From: Alkalinema sp. FACHB-956
Lineage (GTDB): Bacteria > Cyanobacteriota > Cyanobacteriia > Leptolyngbyales > Leptolyngbyaceae
Direction of reading: 5' to 3'
Assembly: GCF_014697025.1 (NCBI RefSeq)
Contig: NZ_JACJRC010000004.1
Location: 1 to 64,000 of the forward strand
Length of the DNA stretch: 64,000 nucleotides
The position numbers were made by a program, and so were the translations under genes. Positions within the stretch are counted from its first letter, which is position 1. Each line of letters opens with the position of its first letter. Positions 8,427-17,640 of this stretch are shown here, piece after piece. The notes under the pieces were generated by a model, which saw only the letters and a list, made by a program, of their open reading frames with translations, was not told the origin of the DNA and did no database searches.

Positions 8427-9059
8427 TTATATCTTTTTATGAAGGAATATTCGCAGCGATCGAGATTGGCGGTGGAAGCCATACATTCGGGCGAGAGACT
8501 GGGTGCTGTAGCCTAGGTCTAGGTAGAGTTTTCTCGCCGGAAAGTTTTCTTCTAAAACATGTAGATAAAGATCCTGGGCTCCCCAATTAACAATTTTTTG
8601 TTCACACATCTGGATGAGACGTCGTGCAATGCCCTGTTGACGATAGTCAGGATGAACTGCGAGGTTGGCCAGGTAGGGATAGGTGAATTGGGGGCGTCCT
8701 AAAAAGTTGGGATTTCTCAGACTGACTTCGATCGTGCCAACAATCTGAAAATTTCTCGGATTCGTTGGTTGGAACTCTGGTGCTTGCAGCGTCCCCCCTT
8801 GCAACGTTGTTGCTTGCAACTCGGCCACAAAGCAGGCATAGCCCTGTTGTTGCCTCAAGCGATATTTCAGATCTTCTTGCATCCCTAGACGAATCAACGG
8901 CAACAGCCAAGCCATTTGCGGGGAAACCAAATCAAAACATCGGATCAGTAATTCAGCTATTTTCTTCGTATCCGACGATCGGGCCGGACGCACTCTCAAA
9001 GGATAAGACGTGATCTCTGGGGGACAAGCAGAGTTGATATCAGGCCAGAACAGAGACAA
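8427..9059 (-). CDS. GNAT-family N-acetyltransferase
   Basis: A 210-residue GNAT protein: beta strand LRVRPARSSDTKKIAELLIRC at the N-terminus, the acetyl-CoA loop HPDYRQQGIARRLIQMCE (R/Q-x-x-G-x-A/G pattern), and the C-terminal DLYLHVLEENFPARKLYLDL segment typical of ribosomal or small-molecule acetyltransferases. The start is TTG at 9059; an AGGAG sequence 7 nt upstream supports it and no suitable ATG lies nearby. The substrate is unknown. It lies downstream of psbT but beyond that gene's terminator, so it is probably a separate unit. Confidence 0.85.
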   Translation of the reverse strand: MSLFWPDINSACPPEITSYPLRVRPARSSDTKKIAELLIRCFDLVSPQMAWLLPLIRLGMQEDLKYRLRQQQGYACFVAELQATTLQGGTLQAPEFQPTNPRNFQIVGTIEVSLRNPNFLGRPQFTYPYLANLAVHPDYRQQGIARRLIQMCEQKIVNWGAQDLYLHVLEENFPARKLYLDLGYSTQSLARMYGFHRQSRSLRIFLHKKI

Positions 9060-9264
9060 GGCTAGCTCCTAGAATTCCCAAAGTTTGATAACAACAGTTT
9101 CTAGTTCACGACAATTGCCAGCGGTGAAGCAAGTGCTATGAAGCAAAGCTCGTAAAACAAAATCTGTAAAACAAAACCTATGAGACATCAATCAGCAGAA
9201 TTGAAGCATCGCCAGCAAGATTCGTGCCGGTTCTACGCTGACCATGAAAATCTAGCAATTAAAA

Positions 9265-9298
9265 ACCTGCCCAGTGTTTAGATGATCACTAGGCAGGT
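9265..9298 (-). terminator. Rho-independent terminator after psbT
   Basis: On the minus strand ACCTGCC and AGTG arms pair across one mismatch around a 10-nt loop, and the stem is followed by five T residues (complement of 9260-9264). It lies 20 bp downstream of the psbT stop and probably ends the psbB-psbT transcript. Confidence 0.75.
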
Positions 9299-9317
9299 AG
9301 CCACACAGACTTAACAA

Positions 9318-9413
9318 TTACTTGCCAATCCGTGGGGGTTCGCGAAAGGCGATGGCAAAGAACAGAACGCCCAGGGCCAACGTCAAAATCAAAATGTAAG
9401 CAACGCTTTCCAT
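9318..9413 (-). CDS. psbT: Photosystem II protein T
   Basis: A 31-residue one-helix thylakoid protein of the photosystem II core. The minus strand from ATG at 9413 reads [15 protein letters not shown], continues through a hydrophobic helix and ends with FREPPRIGK, the normal PsbT sequence and length. It lies 107 bp downstream of psbB on the same strand, the conserved psbB-psbT arrangement of cyanobacteria and plastids. PsbT sits at the dimer interface near D1 and helps recovery of the acceptor side after photodamage (known for the family). Confidence 0.97.
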   Translation of the reverse strand: MESVAYILILTLALGVLFFAIAFREPPRIGK

Positions 9414-9520
9414 AACAGCCTCTGAATCAAGGATTCACGAAACAATCTATCAGGTGATGGGGGACAAGCCATAGGGTAAACCACTACAACTTGCCCCAAA
9501 CATCCTATCGAGCCACGGCC

Positions 9521-11047
9521 CTAAGCTTTAGCACGGGTGGTCTTATCACCCACCTTCTGATAGAAGCCCCACTCGACTTGTTCTTCGCTGAGTTCGGGGT
9601 CAATACCCGCAAACACGTCGCGGAAGAGAGTCCGAGAACCATGCCAGATATGGCCGAAGAAGAACAGCAGTGCAAAAACAGCGTGACCGAAGGTAAACCA
9701 ACCTCGAGGACTGGTGCGGAAGGTCCCATCAGAATTCAATGTTTCACGATCGAATTCAAACGGTTCACCCAACTGGGCTGCCCGAGCATATTTCTTAACA
9801 ACCGCAGGATCGGTGAAGGTCTGACCATTCAACTGACCGCCATAGAAGGTAACGGTTACACCGGTTTGTTCAAAGCTGTACTTAGACTCTGCCTTCCGGA
9901 AGGGAATGTCAGCCCGAACAACGCCATCTTTATCCGTCAAAACAACGGGGAAGTTTTCAAAGAAGTTTGGTAAACGACGAACAAAGAGCTCACGACCTTC
10001 GCTGTCGGTAAAGACTGGATGACCCAGCCAACCTTGGGCAATTCCATCACCCTTATTCATTTGACCCGTACGGAATAAGCCTCCCTTCGCAGGGCTGTTA
10101 CCCACATAGTCATAGAAAGCCAGCTTCTCAGGAATCGCTTCATAGGCTTCTTTTAAGCTGCTGCCTTCTGCCACAGCCGTTTGGACTCGCCGATCGATTT
10201 CTTGACGGAAGTAGCTACCATCCCACTGATAACGAGTGGGGCCAAAGAGTTCGATCGGAGTGGTTGCGTTGCCGTACCACATGGTACCCGCCACCACAAA
10301 CGCAGAGAAAAAGACAGCGGCAATACTGCTGGAGAGAACCGTTTCAATATTCCCCATCCGCAGCGCCCGATAGAGCCGTTCGGGCGGACGTACCGTCAAG
10401 TGGAACAGACCAGCGATAATCCCCACAATCCCAGCGGCAATGTGGTGCGCCACAACCCCACCAGGGTTAAAGGGGTTAAATCCGGAAGGCCCCCACTCCG
10501 GCGCAACGGGTTGAATATGTCCCGTCACACCGTAGGCATCGGATACCCACATGCCAGGTCCCCACAAGCCAGTCAGGTGGAATGCACCAAAACCAAAGCA
10601 GAGAAGACCAGACAAGAACAAATGAATCCCAAACATCTTGGGGAGGTCTAGGGCTGGCTCACCAGTACGGGGGTCACGGAATAATTCCAAATCCCAAAAT
10701 ACCCAATGCCAGACAGCCGCCAAAAATAGCAGACCCGATAAAACGATGTGAGCTAGGGCCACACCTTCAAACGACCAGAAACCTGGATCGACATTTGTCT
10801 CACCTGTGATGCTCCAGCCACCCCAGGAACCCGTCACGCCCAAGCGTGCCATGAAGGGCAGCACGAACATGCCTTGCCGCCACATTGGGTTCAGTACTGG
10901 ATCGGTCGGATCAAAAATAGCCAACTCATAGAGGGCCATTGAACCCGCCCAGCCAGCAACTAGAGCAGTGTGCATTAGGTGAGTCGCGATCAACCGACCT
11001 GGGTCGTTAATCAGGACGGTGTGAACACGGTACCAAGGTAGTCCCAT
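9521..11047 (-). CDS. psbB: Photosystem II chlorophyll-binding protein CP47
   Basis: CP47 is the 508-residue inner antenna of photosystem II, an integral thylakoid protein with six membrane helices that binds chlorophyll a and passes energy to the D1/D2 reaction centre. The N-terminus [18 protein letters not shown], the many His ligands (for example [31 protein letters not shown]), the large lumenal loop between helices 5 and 6, and the C-terminal [14 protein letters not shown] are all present. No frameshift is seen and length matches the family. Start ATG at 11047; an upstream gap of 567 bp holds divergent promoters shared with the ferredoxin gene. Confidence 0.99.
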   Translation of the reverse strand: MGLPWYRVHTVLINDPGRLIATHLMHTALVAGWAGSMALYELAIFDPTDPVLNPMWRQGMFVLPFMARLGVTGSWGGWSITGETNVDPGFWSFEGVALAHIVLSGLLFLAAVWHWVFWDLELFRDPRTGEPALDLPKMFGIHLFLSGLLCFGFGAFHLTGLWGPGMWVSDAYGVTGHIQPVAPEWGPSGFNPFNPGGVVAHHIAAGIVGIIAGLFHLTVRPPERLYRALRMGNIETVLSSSIAAVFFSAFVVAGTMWYGNATTPIELFGPTRYQWDGSYFRQEIDRRVQTAVAEGSSLKEAYEAIPEKLAFYDYVGNSPAKGGLFRTGQMNKGDGIAQGWLGHPVFTDSEGRELFVRRLPNFFENFPVVLTDKDGVVRADIPFRKAESKYSFEQTGVTVTFYGGQLNGQTFTDPAVVKKYARAAQLGEPFEFDRETLNSDGTFRTSPRGWFTFGHAVFALLFFFGHIWHGSRTLFRDVFAGIDPELSEEQVEWGFYQKVGDKTTRAKA

Positions 11048-11614
11048 TGACTACGCTCCTCCTCTAAACGACTGCAACGCTTCTTTCAGCCTTTTGTTAA
11101 AGTGCTAGGTATTGGTAATTTACCAGATTACGGATAGCTCCGGCCTGCTCTCCCACTGCCCTGACCTGTCAGGAATCCGACTAGCGCAACACCCTGGGAG
11201 TAGCATGGACAGACAACACTGCATTCGCAAAAATGAAAGTGTATAAAGAAGTGTAACTACTGTTAGAAGCGTTTGCAAGACAGACCAGACAACGGCTGCG
11301 GTGGTTCAGCCCTTCCCGTCGAGAAGTTCACAATTCTTAACTTTTGGGCCATGATAGTTGACAATGCCAATGAACTTGATCCAGGGCTTTTGTCCAGTTA
11401 GCGCCCAATGCCTGAATAGACCCCCAAGTTCCGGTTTTGGGGCCTTCTACGGGGTGCACAGCCCTTGGGGTCGCCCTTGGACATCCCAGGGGCTAATTTA
11501 GGGCTCTTCCCCACCCATCAGGCATCGCATTATGCAAAGCTGTATGTAAAGCTGCTGTATGTAAAGCTGTTGTTGCGTTAATTTGGCTACCCTTGACCTC
11601 CAGGAATCTTTGCC
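11048..11614. other. Divergent promoter region between psbB and a ferredoxin gene
   Basis: This 567-bp gap serves psbB (minus) and the 2Fe-2S ferredoxin (plus). It contains a short inverted repeat TGGTAATTTACCA at about 11113-11125 and a direct repetition of TATGTAAAGCTGCTG-type units at 11531-11572 (one 12-bp and two 15-bp copies). Exact promoters cannot be assigned by eye. Confidence 0.5.
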
Positions 11615-12025
11615 ATGACTGAATCCTCACCCCCATCCCTTGCAACGGATGTTGTTCATGACTCTTCGGTCGTTTCTAGTTCTTCTCAACCCACCCAGTC
11701 ACCCATGTTTACAACTGCTTGTATCCGTTTTGAAGCTGAAAATAAAGAAGCGATCGCCTCTGGGGGCGCTAATCTCCGGGTTAAGGCGATCGAATCCGGG
11801 ATTGACCTCTATACCCTGATGGGCAAAATGATGAACTGTGGCGGGTATGGTCAATGCGGAACCTGCGTTGTAGAAATTGTCGAGGGCTTGGACAACCTCT
11901 CCCCCAAAACGGCTGTCGAGGAACGGCGGTTCCGCAACAAGCCCGACAATTACCGGCTCGCCTGCCAAACCCTGGTCAACGGAGATGTGACCGTCCGAAC
12001 CAAGCCGACAGGCAAGAAGAAGTAA
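11615..12025 (+). CDS. 2Fe-2S ferredoxin
   Basis: A 136-residue electron carrier with a plant-type 2Fe-2S cluster. Cluster ligands are seen as [10 protein letters not shown] (C-x5-C-x2-C near residue 75) and the distal Cys in YRLACQT near residue 114. The spacing and the downstream segment [14 protein letters not shown] match a second class of cyanobacterial ferredoxin distinct from photosynthetic PetF. The first 30 residues are Ser/Thr-rich and look like an extension. Start ATG 11615 is preceded by AGGA at suitable distance, whereas the internal ATG at 11705 has none. It is divergent from psbB; an association with photosystem II is inferred only from position. Confidence 0.88.
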   Translation: MTESSPPSLATDVVHDSSVVSSSSQPTQSPMFTTACIRFEAENKEAIASGGANLRVKAIESGIDLYTLMGKMMNCGGYGQCGTCVVEIVEGLDNLSPKTAVEERRFRNKPDNYRLACQTLVNGDVTVRTKPTGKKK

Positions 12026-12183
12026 CCCTTCGCAGAGATCCTGGGCACCCAGCTCCAGTCCAAATCTCCAAAAGCCCGTCATCATTTTCGCAACACTTCT
12101 TTACACAAGTTGGTTGGCGATTCCGACAGTGGTATTCTGAGGGGTAATATCCCAGTTATGCAGTTAGAGACGGACTAAGTGGT

Positions 12184-12291
12184 ATGCAAGTTAACGACCT
12201 TGGCTTTGTAGCAAGCATTCTATTTGTGTTGGTTCCTTCGGTGTTTTTGCTCATTCTCTATATCCAAACCGCTAGCCGTCAAAATCAGTAG
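12184..12291 (+). CDS. psbM: Photosystem II reaction centre protein M
   Basis: A 35-residue one-helix thylakoid subunit at the photosystem II dimer interface. The frame from ATG at 12184 reads [18 protein letters not shown], continues hydrophobic, and ends with the polar tail [10 protein letters not shown], matching PsbM in sequence and length. It follows the ferredoxin gene by 158 bp on the same strand. An imperfect hairpin (12303-12341) follows the stop. Confidence 0.97.
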   Translation: MQVNDLGFVASILFVLVPSVFLLILYIQTASRQNQ

Positions 12292-12472
12292 TGTCTGAAC
12301 ACAGTCAATACTCCCAAGACTGGCTACTGGGAATGTTGACTATGAAGCCGTTGAGGCAATTCAGGCATTTCAGGTCGCGATAGCGTTGAGTCAGTTAAAG
12401 CAAATTTTTTTCATACCTTGATCAAACTTGTTACGCCTTAATCAAGCGTTTAACAAGGTTTTCGTATTGATA

Positions 12473-12505
12473 TGCATGTTCGATCGCCATACGATCGAAC
12501 ATGCA
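12473..12505. terminator. Perfect hairpin, probable bidirectional terminator
   Basis: A 14-bp perfect inverted repeat (TGCATGTTCGATCG and its complement) with a 5-nt loop lies just past the stop of the minus-strand gene at 12512 and downstream of psbM on the plus strand. T-rich sequence follows on the plus strand (TTCTATTT). It contains CGATCG cores like the HIP1 octamer. Confidence 0.6.
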
Positions 12506-12511
12506 TTCTAT

Positions 12512-12832
12512 TTATGGTTGCAACTCTCCTGAAGCAGTATTTTCGAGACAATTCACCATCAGTTGTTGAATTTTCATTCTGGGAATGTGGGGCCAGCCCC
12601 CTTCTAGCTCAATATCTTTTAACAAGTTGTACAGTCCATGACGGGTCGTTGGCAATGAATCTTGGAAAGCACCCTCAAAAATTTCCCGGTGTAACTGCTC
12701 TAATACCCGCAGCAATGCTAACAGCGCAAACGTATCTCCCTCGGCCTGTTGAGCCAAATTTTTCACCACGCCCATGAGATCTTGTAGCTCCGGTTCTAGC
12801 GCCGTCGATCGTTGAGTTACCTGATTTTCCAT
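12512..12832 (-). CDS. Conserved hypothetical protein (cyanobacterial, helical)
   Basis: A 106-residue, mostly helical, acidic soluble protein (ELQDLMGVVKNLAQQAEGD; FALLALLRVLEQLHREIFE; PRMKIQQLMVNCLE). ATG at 12832 is preceded by AGGAGTGTT, a good ribosome-binding site. No known motif is recognised. It sits convergently between psbM and the psbO upstream region; whether it relates to photosystem II is unknown. Confidence 0.65.
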   Translation of the reverse strand: MENQVTQRSTALEPELQDLMGVVKNLAQQAEGDTFALLALLRVLEQLHREIFEGAFQDSLPTTRHGLYNLLKDIELEGGWPHIPRMKIQQLMVNCLENTASGELQP

Positions 12833-13255
12833 AACACTCCTGAAATTTGCTTGGGTCTATATAACTTGCGCTCTTAACTTGCTCAGGATAGTAATCTGAA
12901 CCTTAAGTTGGAGTAAAGCATTGGAGAGAAATCTAGGCACACTAGGACGTATTGGCAGAATTTACTGGACAGAACTTACTGGACAGAACTTGTTGTAAAG
13001 CTTTGTTGAAAAGCAATGTGGGTATGAAATTGGACTTTTAGATCGATTCTTCTCAATCTGTTTCAATCAAAGCCCAAGGAAGGGGTAACAAGCCATGTAA
13101 AATGCTATGAGAGGTTCAAGCTGACCTATAGCCTTTATTAAATATTCCAAAGCCTGTCAGTGGATGAAGCCAGTAGTGTTCGCTTGATTTCAAGCGACTA
13201 CGGTTGATTGTGAATTTCACTGCGGGATTTTTTGACATTGACTTTGAGGTTGACC
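12833..13255. promoter_or_regulatory. Upstream region of psbO
   Basis: This 423-bp gap holds the divergent promoters of the small minus-strand gene and of psbO. It contains two tandem 14-bp copies of AATTTACTGGACAG/AACTTACTGGACAG (12959-12986). No promoter can be assigned with confidence. Confidence 0.45.
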
Positions 13256-14083
13256 ATGAGGTACCGCGCTATCATCGCTGCACTCCTGGCATTTTGTCTG
13301 AGTGTATTCGTGACTGCCTGTAGTGAGGCCCCCACTAGCAAAGAGGGCTTGACCTACGAAGAAATTCACAACACCGGTCTGGCAAACTTGTGCCCTACGT
13401 TGGAAGAAACTGCTCGGGGTTCTGTACCGTTAACTGGCGGTCAGTCCTACGTGCTGAAGGATCTGTGCTTACAACCCACCAACTTTGCAGTCAAAGTGGA
13501 AGGCGAAAGTAAGCGTCAAAAGGCTGAATTTGTGCCTGGGAAAGTCATGACCCGCTACACGTCGTCGATCGACGCCGTTGAAGGTCGCCTGACTGTCAAT
13601 TCTGATGGCAGTGTCACCTTTAAGGAAGAAGATGGTCTGGACTTCCAAGCCGTGACAGTTCAACTTCCCGGTGGCGAACAGTTCCCCATGCTGTTCACGA
13701 TTAAAGGTTTAGAAGCAACCAGTCAACCTGGTTTAAATGCTATCAACTCCTCTACCGACCTACAGGGTGAGTTCCGCGTTCCATCCTACCGAACATCGAA
13801 CTTCTTGGATCCTAAAGGACGTGGCTTAACCACTGGTTACGAAAGTGCCGTCGCGATTCCCTCCAGTGGAGACGATGAAGAACTCGCTAAGGAAAACACC
13901 AAGCGGTTCTTGACGGGTAAAGGGAACATCTCCCTTCAGATTACTCGGGTCAATGGTGAAACGGGTGAAGTTGCTGGGAACTTTGAAAGCTTCCAGCCTT
14001 CCGAATCTGATATGGGATCTAAGGAACCCAGCGATGTGCGAGTCCGTGGTGTTTTCTATGGTCGGGTTGCATCGGCAGCCTAA
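13256..14083 (+). CDS. psbO: Photosystem II manganese-stabilising protein
   Basis: PsbO is the 33-kDa extrinsic lumenal subunit that stabilises the oxygen-evolving Mn4CaO5 cluster. The mature part begins LTYEEIHNTGLANLCPTLEE and carries the conserved Cys pair (NLCP and LKDLCLQP) that forms a disulfide, GQSYVLKDLC, and the C-terminal SFQPSESDMGSKEPSDV, RGVFYGRV. ATG at 13256 gives 275 residues with a hydrophobic signal sequence ending FVTACSEAP; an upstream in-frame TTG at 13232 is unlikely. The Cys after the signal resembles a lipobox, as in some other cyanobacterial PsbO proteins, so lipid anchoring is possible. A strong terminator follows. Confidence 0.97.
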   Translation: MRYRAIIAALLAFCLSVFVTACSEAPTSKEGLTYEEIHNTGLANLCPTLEETARGSVPLTGGQSYVLKDLCLQPTNFAVKVEGESKRQKAEFVPGKVMTRYTSSIDAVEGRLTVNSDGSVTFKEEDGLDFQAVTVQLPGGEQFPMLFTIKGLEATSQPGLNAINSSTDLQGEFRVPSYRTSNFLDPKGRGLTTGYESAVAIPSSGDDEELAKENTKRFLTGKGNISLQITRVNGETGEVAGNFESFQPSESDMGSKEPSDVRVRGVFYGRVASAA

Positions 14084-14140
14084 TTTTCTAAGGCCAGAGA
14101 GTCCGCAACTGGGTGAGTTTAACTAGCTGAACATGAAATA

Positions 14141-14170
14141 AAGATGGATCAAAATTGATCCATCTTTTTT
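14141..14170 (+). terminator. Rho-independent terminator of psbO
   Basis: AAGATGGATCAA pairs perfectly with TTGATCCATCTT across a 2-nt gap (the innermost pairs open to form the loop), followed by TTTTTT ending at 14170. It lies 57 bp after the psbO stop. Confidence 0.92.
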
Positions 14171-14647
14171 AATATGATGACCCACTCGTTATCCCCAAAT
14201 TCCTCGGGTTACCGCCAGCACCCAGCTCAGTCCCCAGCACGTGAGTTGTTCTGAGACCCATCGGATCCTAGTTTCCTCACTTTTATGGGGGCTCAGTCCA
14301 TTCCACTCCGGAGCTGTCTGGGCTAGCAACCGATCGTCCGGTCGAAGACCTTTGGCTGAAACCTGTGGAAAGCCGGCATAGCAACGGGCTTTTTCTCATT
14401 GTCATCAGTAGAAATGCAGTTGTAGGAGGGTGTACGAACGCATACCTTGAAGTTAAGCTGTCAAAAGCGACTCATTTGCCAACAAACCGCTTAAACAATT
14501 CTTTCGATATATTTTCAGCTATATTTCAGAGATATAGCGAGTTTCAGTGGGTGCATTCTGCGATCGGTGATTTGGTAGGTTTATTTCAGCGTTCTGCTGA
14601 TCTCTCAATTGTTTGTGGTGATTTGCTCTACCCAATTAAATAAGATC
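14171..14647. other. Intergenic region upstream of the sigma-factor gene
   Basis: About 480 bp between the psbO terminator and the sigma factor start. A 92-codon open frame at 14365-14643 has no supporting composition. CAGCACCCAGCTCAG/CCCCAGCACG repeats occur near 14217-14240. It probably holds the promoter of the sigma factor gene. Confidence 0.4.
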
Positions 14648-15421
14648 ATGTTTAACTCAGTCTCTAGTGAACTGAAGAGTGAAAGTTTACGCCTACTGCA
14701 GGAATACCAGCGGAACCATTCGGCTCAGCTACGCAATCAAATTGTTGAGTTGAACTTTGGGCTGGTTCGGAAAGAAGCCCACCATTGGATGCATCAGTGT
14801 ACTGAAACCTATGATGACTTGATTCAGGTTGGCTGTATTGGCTTAATCCGAGCGATCGAGCGGTTTGATGTAACCAAGGGCAACGCCTTTAGTTCCTTCG
14901 CCCTTCCCTACATTCGGGGCGAAATTCAGCACTATTTGAGAGATAAGAGTCCCGCTGTTCGGATCCCTCGCCGGTGGCAAGCGTTGCAACGGCAGGCCAT
15001 TAGCCAAGTCAGAGAACTCCAGGTTCAGCTAGGGCGGACTCCCAATGACCAAGAAATTGCCCAAGCCCTAGAGGTTTCTCTGGCAGAATGGCAGGAAATG
15101 AAGTTAGCTGTACGCAACCGAGCCCTGTTAAGCTTGGATGCACCCGTCAACGACGATGAGAATGGCACAATTTCCCTCGGTGAACTGGTGCCCGATCATC
15201 AATATCGCAGCTTTCAGTTAGCCCAGGAAGATCAAATTCGGCTGCAACAGGCACTGGTTCAACTCGAAAATCTCACGCGGCAAATTTTGGAGTTTGTGTT
15301 CTTGCATGATCTCACCCAAAAAGAAACGGCTGAACGGTTGGGTGTCAGTTGCGTCACCGTCTCTCGTCGCGTAAAAAAAGGTCTAGAAACCCTACAACAT
15401 CTGATGGTGGGGCATGAGTAA
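14648..15421 (+). CDS. sigF: RNA polymerase sigma factor, SigF-like (group 3)
   Basis: A 257-residue sigma-70 family protein directing RNA polymerase to a special promoter set. Region 2 (YDDLIQVGCIGLIRAIERFD, then FSSFALPYIRGEIQHYLRD) and the following VRIPRRWQALQRQ are typical of the SigF/SigB group; region 3 includes LGRTPNDQEIAQALEVS and region 4 ends TQKETAERLGVSCVTVSRRV. Group 3 SigF in cyanobacteria controls type IV pili and motility genes (known for Synechocystis). ATG at 14648 gives the expected N-terminus; the longer frame upstream is not needed. A lipoprotein gene follows on the same strand after 95 bp. The exact SigF subgroup is recalled, not computed. Confidence 0.8.
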   Translation: MFNSVSSELKSESLRLLQEYQRNHSAQLRNQIVELNFGLVRKEAHHWMHQCTETYDDLIQVGCIGLIRAIERFDVTKGNAFSSFALPYIRGEIQHYLRDKSPAVRIPRRWQALQRQAISQVRELQVQLGRTPNDQEIAQALEVSLAEWQEMKLAVRNRALLSLDAPVNDDENGTISLGELVPDHQYRSFQLAQEDQIRLQQALVQLENLTRQILEFVFLHDLTQKETAERLGVSCVTVSRRVKKGLETLQHLMVGHE

Positions 15422-15516
15422 TGGGGTTTTCTGTCAAACCCCTCAGTTCCCCTGAATAACTGTGTCATTTGCCAAAATAGAGAGTATCTTGAAGGAAAAG
15501 TTTTCGGGGATTGGAG

Positions 15517-16314
15517 ATGCAAAGACAGATAATTCTAGCGATCGTGGGCCTGTGGGCACTGTCGATCGGTGGATGCGCGTCGGAGGAGACGAGTACAGCA
15601 CCATCGGAATCACCCAGTGCCTCCCCCACTGCCAGCCCGAGTCCTGCAGCGGCTCAACCTTTTAATAAACCTTTGGTTGCCCAAAAAGATTCTAAATTGA
15701 AGGGGGACAGCGGGAAAAAAACTGCCGTTGGTACTTTGAGCATCCCAGAGTTACAAAAGTCTACCGATCCTTTAGAACGGGCCAGACAAGTACAGGCAGG
15801 CATTAAGTCTGGCAAAGGTAGTTCAACGGATCCCTTCGCTTCACTTTCTCCCCTCATTTCCTTCAAAACCCCAGTCGTTCCTTCCACCCTTCCTCCTGAG
15901 AGCAAAGAAGGGGAAAGTACTCGCCTACCCAGTTTACCGAACTTTCCTAAGCCACCCGCCACGATCCCAACCATTCGTTTTCGATCCCAGCCTCCGGTCG
16001 CCATTAATCCTAGACCTGGGTTACCCTCTCAACCTACAGCAATTCCTACGATTCCTCCCTTACCCGAACCCACATTAGCGCGGGCGGTGGAGGTCAGTGG
16101 GGTCGTGATGATTCGAGGCACCGCTCAAGCGATCGTCAAAGCCCCCAATGAGCCGACGAGCCGCTATGTCTCGGCTGGACAACGCTTATCGAACGGTCAA
16201 GTTCTGGTCAAACGGATTGAAGTCTTTTCAGGATCCGACCCAGTCGTCATTTTGGAAGAAAACGGTGTAGAGGTTGCTAGACCAGTTGGATCCAAGGGAT
16301 CTAAAGCCGCTTAA
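15517..16314 (+). CDS. Proline/serine-rich lipoprotein downstream of the sigma factor
   Basis: A 265-residue exported protein: a hydrophobic signal ending LSIGGC, which is a plausible lipobox, then an Ala/Ser/Pro-rich stretch, a charged segment and a Pro-rich linker. Only the last 80 residues look globular: VEVSGVVMIRGTAQAIVK, RYVSAGQRLSNGQVLVKRI, then VVILEENGVEV. This C-terminal beta-rich module resembles the domain found in PilP/GspC-type pilus assembly proteins. Because SigF is linked to pili, a pilus-related role is a reasonable guess but unproven. ATG at 15517 is preferred to a TTG two codons earlier. Confidence 0.65.
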   Translation: MQRQIILAIVGLWALSIGGCASEETSTAPSESPSASPTASPSPAAAQPFNKPLVAQKDSKLKGDSGKKTAVGTLSIPELQKSTDPLERARQVQAGIKSGKGSSTDPFASLSPLISFKTPVVPSTLPPESKEGESTRLPSLPNFPKPPATIPTIRFRSQPPVAINPRPGLPSQPTAIPTIPPLPEPTLARAVEVSGVVMIRGTAQAIVKAPNEPTSRYVSAGQRLSNGQVLVKRIEVFSGSDPVVILEENGVEVARPVGSKGSKAA

Positions 16315-16410
16315 ACCAGAATGCTTGTTCACCGAAGTGGTGGCTTTAGGGTAAGTAGGCTATGACTCCTGACTGACATAACTCCTAACTGAGTATCAGT
16401 CTACCAGAGG

Positions 16411-16474
16411 TACCTCAACCTCAAGTTACTTCAACTTCAAGTTACTTCAACCTCAAGTTACCTCGACTTCAGGT
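16411..16474. repeat. Four tandem 16-bp repeats
   Basis: Copies start at 16411, 16427, 16443 and 16459 with consensus TACYTCAACYTCAAGT; the last differs at two more positions (TACCTCGACTTCAGGT). They are in the gap after the lipoprotein gene and before its terminator. Confidence 0.9.
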
Positions 16475-16528
16475 TGAGATTTGTTCCCAGCCCGATCACT
16501 GGTTGGGCCATTTTCTTCTTCCCCCGAT

Positions 16529-16556
16529 AAAACCGATGGTGAACCATCGGTTTTTT
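16529..16556 (+). terminator. Rho-independent terminator
   Basis: AAAACCGATGGT and ACCATCGGTTTT form a perfect 12-bp stem with a GA centre, followed by further T residues. It lies 214 bp after the lipoprotein stop and probably ends the sigma factor-lipoprotein transcript. Confidence 0.9.
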
Positions 16557-16835
16557 GTTGTCTATAGGTTGAGGCGATTAGGCTTCACTCTATAGACAAA
16601 AGCCTTCTCAACAGCCTTCTCAACAGTTTGCCCTACAAGCCCAGCAGTCGGACTACAATTTGCAACAAGTTCGATTGTCCTTAAGTGGGCACGCTACATT
16701 ATTGATAAAGGCACATGGGTAATTGGTAAAGGTACGCTCTTGGGAGCTTTAACGCTGTTGCACCACAGGCTGTTGAGAGACATCCTCTTAAGACATTAGA
16801 CATTAGACAATTCACCATGCTGGAAAGCCCATCCT

Positions 16836-17555
16836 ATGCAGCCTCCATGGGCTTGTCACCGTGGCCTAATAACCGTTTTATTAACCTTTTCTCTGCATTT
16901 TCGCCATTTTTCGATGCCTAGCTCGCAAAGTTCTTCATCTGGGTCGTTCTTTTCAGAGTGGGAGACTCAATTTCCACAATTCTTTCCACAAATGGGTGGA
17001 CTCCCTAGTCTTCAGGACGTTCTTCGACTCCGGCAAATTCATGCTTTGGAGCATGGGACTGTTTGGGTATTGAGTGAACAGCATCTGAATCAAGCTAGAC
17101 GGATGCGTCCTCGGCTACCTCGAACCATCGCGGTAGATGATGAACACTTAAGTGGCCTCTCAACCCACGAAGGGTTTTATCTGTACGGCCAGGTTGAAAC
17201 GGCGCAACTCACGCAAGCAGTGAGGCAAGCTTTACACCGACTCACTTCAGGAGAGTCATCCTTAGCCATCCATCCACGATGTGGGACAAACGTAGCCGTT
17301 GGGATGACTTTGACGGCGGGACTGGTGCTGGGTGCGCATCTGTTGTTCCCGAAAAATCCCTTAACACAGGCGATCGGACTCGGATCGGCAGTACTGACAG
17401 CTGCACATCTCACACCCACGATCGGCGAATGGGCACAAGCACACCTCACTACGGCCATTCCCTTCAACTTAGTGGTGCGCCGCATCTATCCCTTATCTGA
17501 CCCAGGAGGACGCCCAACCCACTTCGTCCAGATTGGCTGGACGGAGCGATCGTAA
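16836..17555 (+). CDS. Conserved membrane-associated protein (DUF6391-like)
   Basis: A cyanobacterial protein of up to 239 residues. The core carries RLRQIHALEHGTVWVLSEQ, the motif HPRCGTNVAVG, then a hydrophobic stretch MTLTAGLVLGAHLLF and a second AIGLGSAVLTAAHL, suggesting two membrane segments near the C-terminal half. The conserved His-x-x-Glu-His (HALEH) could bind metal, but no activity is known to me. ATG 16836 has a weak purine-rich site upstream; the alternative ATG 16914 would remove 26 residues of unconvincing sequence and may be the true start. The DUF number is from memory. Confidence 0.6.
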   Translation: MQPPWACHRGLITVLLTFSLHFRHFSMPSSQSSSSGSFFSEWETQFPQFFPQMGGLPSLQDVLRLRQIHALEHGTVWVLSEQHLNQARRMRPRLPRTIAVDDEHLSGLSTHEGFYLYGQVETAQLTQAVRQALHRLTSGESSLAIHPRCGTNVAVGMTLTAGLVLGAHLLFPKNPLTQAIGLGSAVLTAAHLTPTIGEWAQAHLTTAIPFNLVVRRIYPLSDPGGRPTHFVQIGWTERS

Positions 17556-17573
17556 AGCCTAGCAGCCTGACAA

Positions 17574-17608
17574 AAAATGCTGATCAAAAAATGATTGATC
17601 AGCATTTT
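17574..17608. terminator. Bidirectional terminator
   Basis: A 14-bp perfect stem AAAATGCTGATCAA with its complement and a 7-nt loop lies between convergent genes. On the minus strand the stem runs into six T residues, on the plus strand into four, so it can serve both the DUF6391-like gene and the BON gene. Confidence 0.88.
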
Positions 17609-17640
17609 AGAGCTTGCTTAATTTGTTCAGTTGAACTTAG

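Larger units (their letters stand above)
16315..16835. other. Intergenic region with tandem repeats and a terminator
   Basis: Just over 500 bp after the lipoprotein gene. It holds four tandem 16-bp repeats (16411-16474), a strong terminator (16529-16556), and small duplications CAGCCTTCTCAA near 16598-16622 and AGACATT near 16792-16806. No further gene is seen. Confidence 0.6.

Noticed and set aside
14365-14643. 92-codon plus frame before the sigma factor
   Set aside because: No ribosome-binding site and no protein-like composition; it overlaps the leader region.
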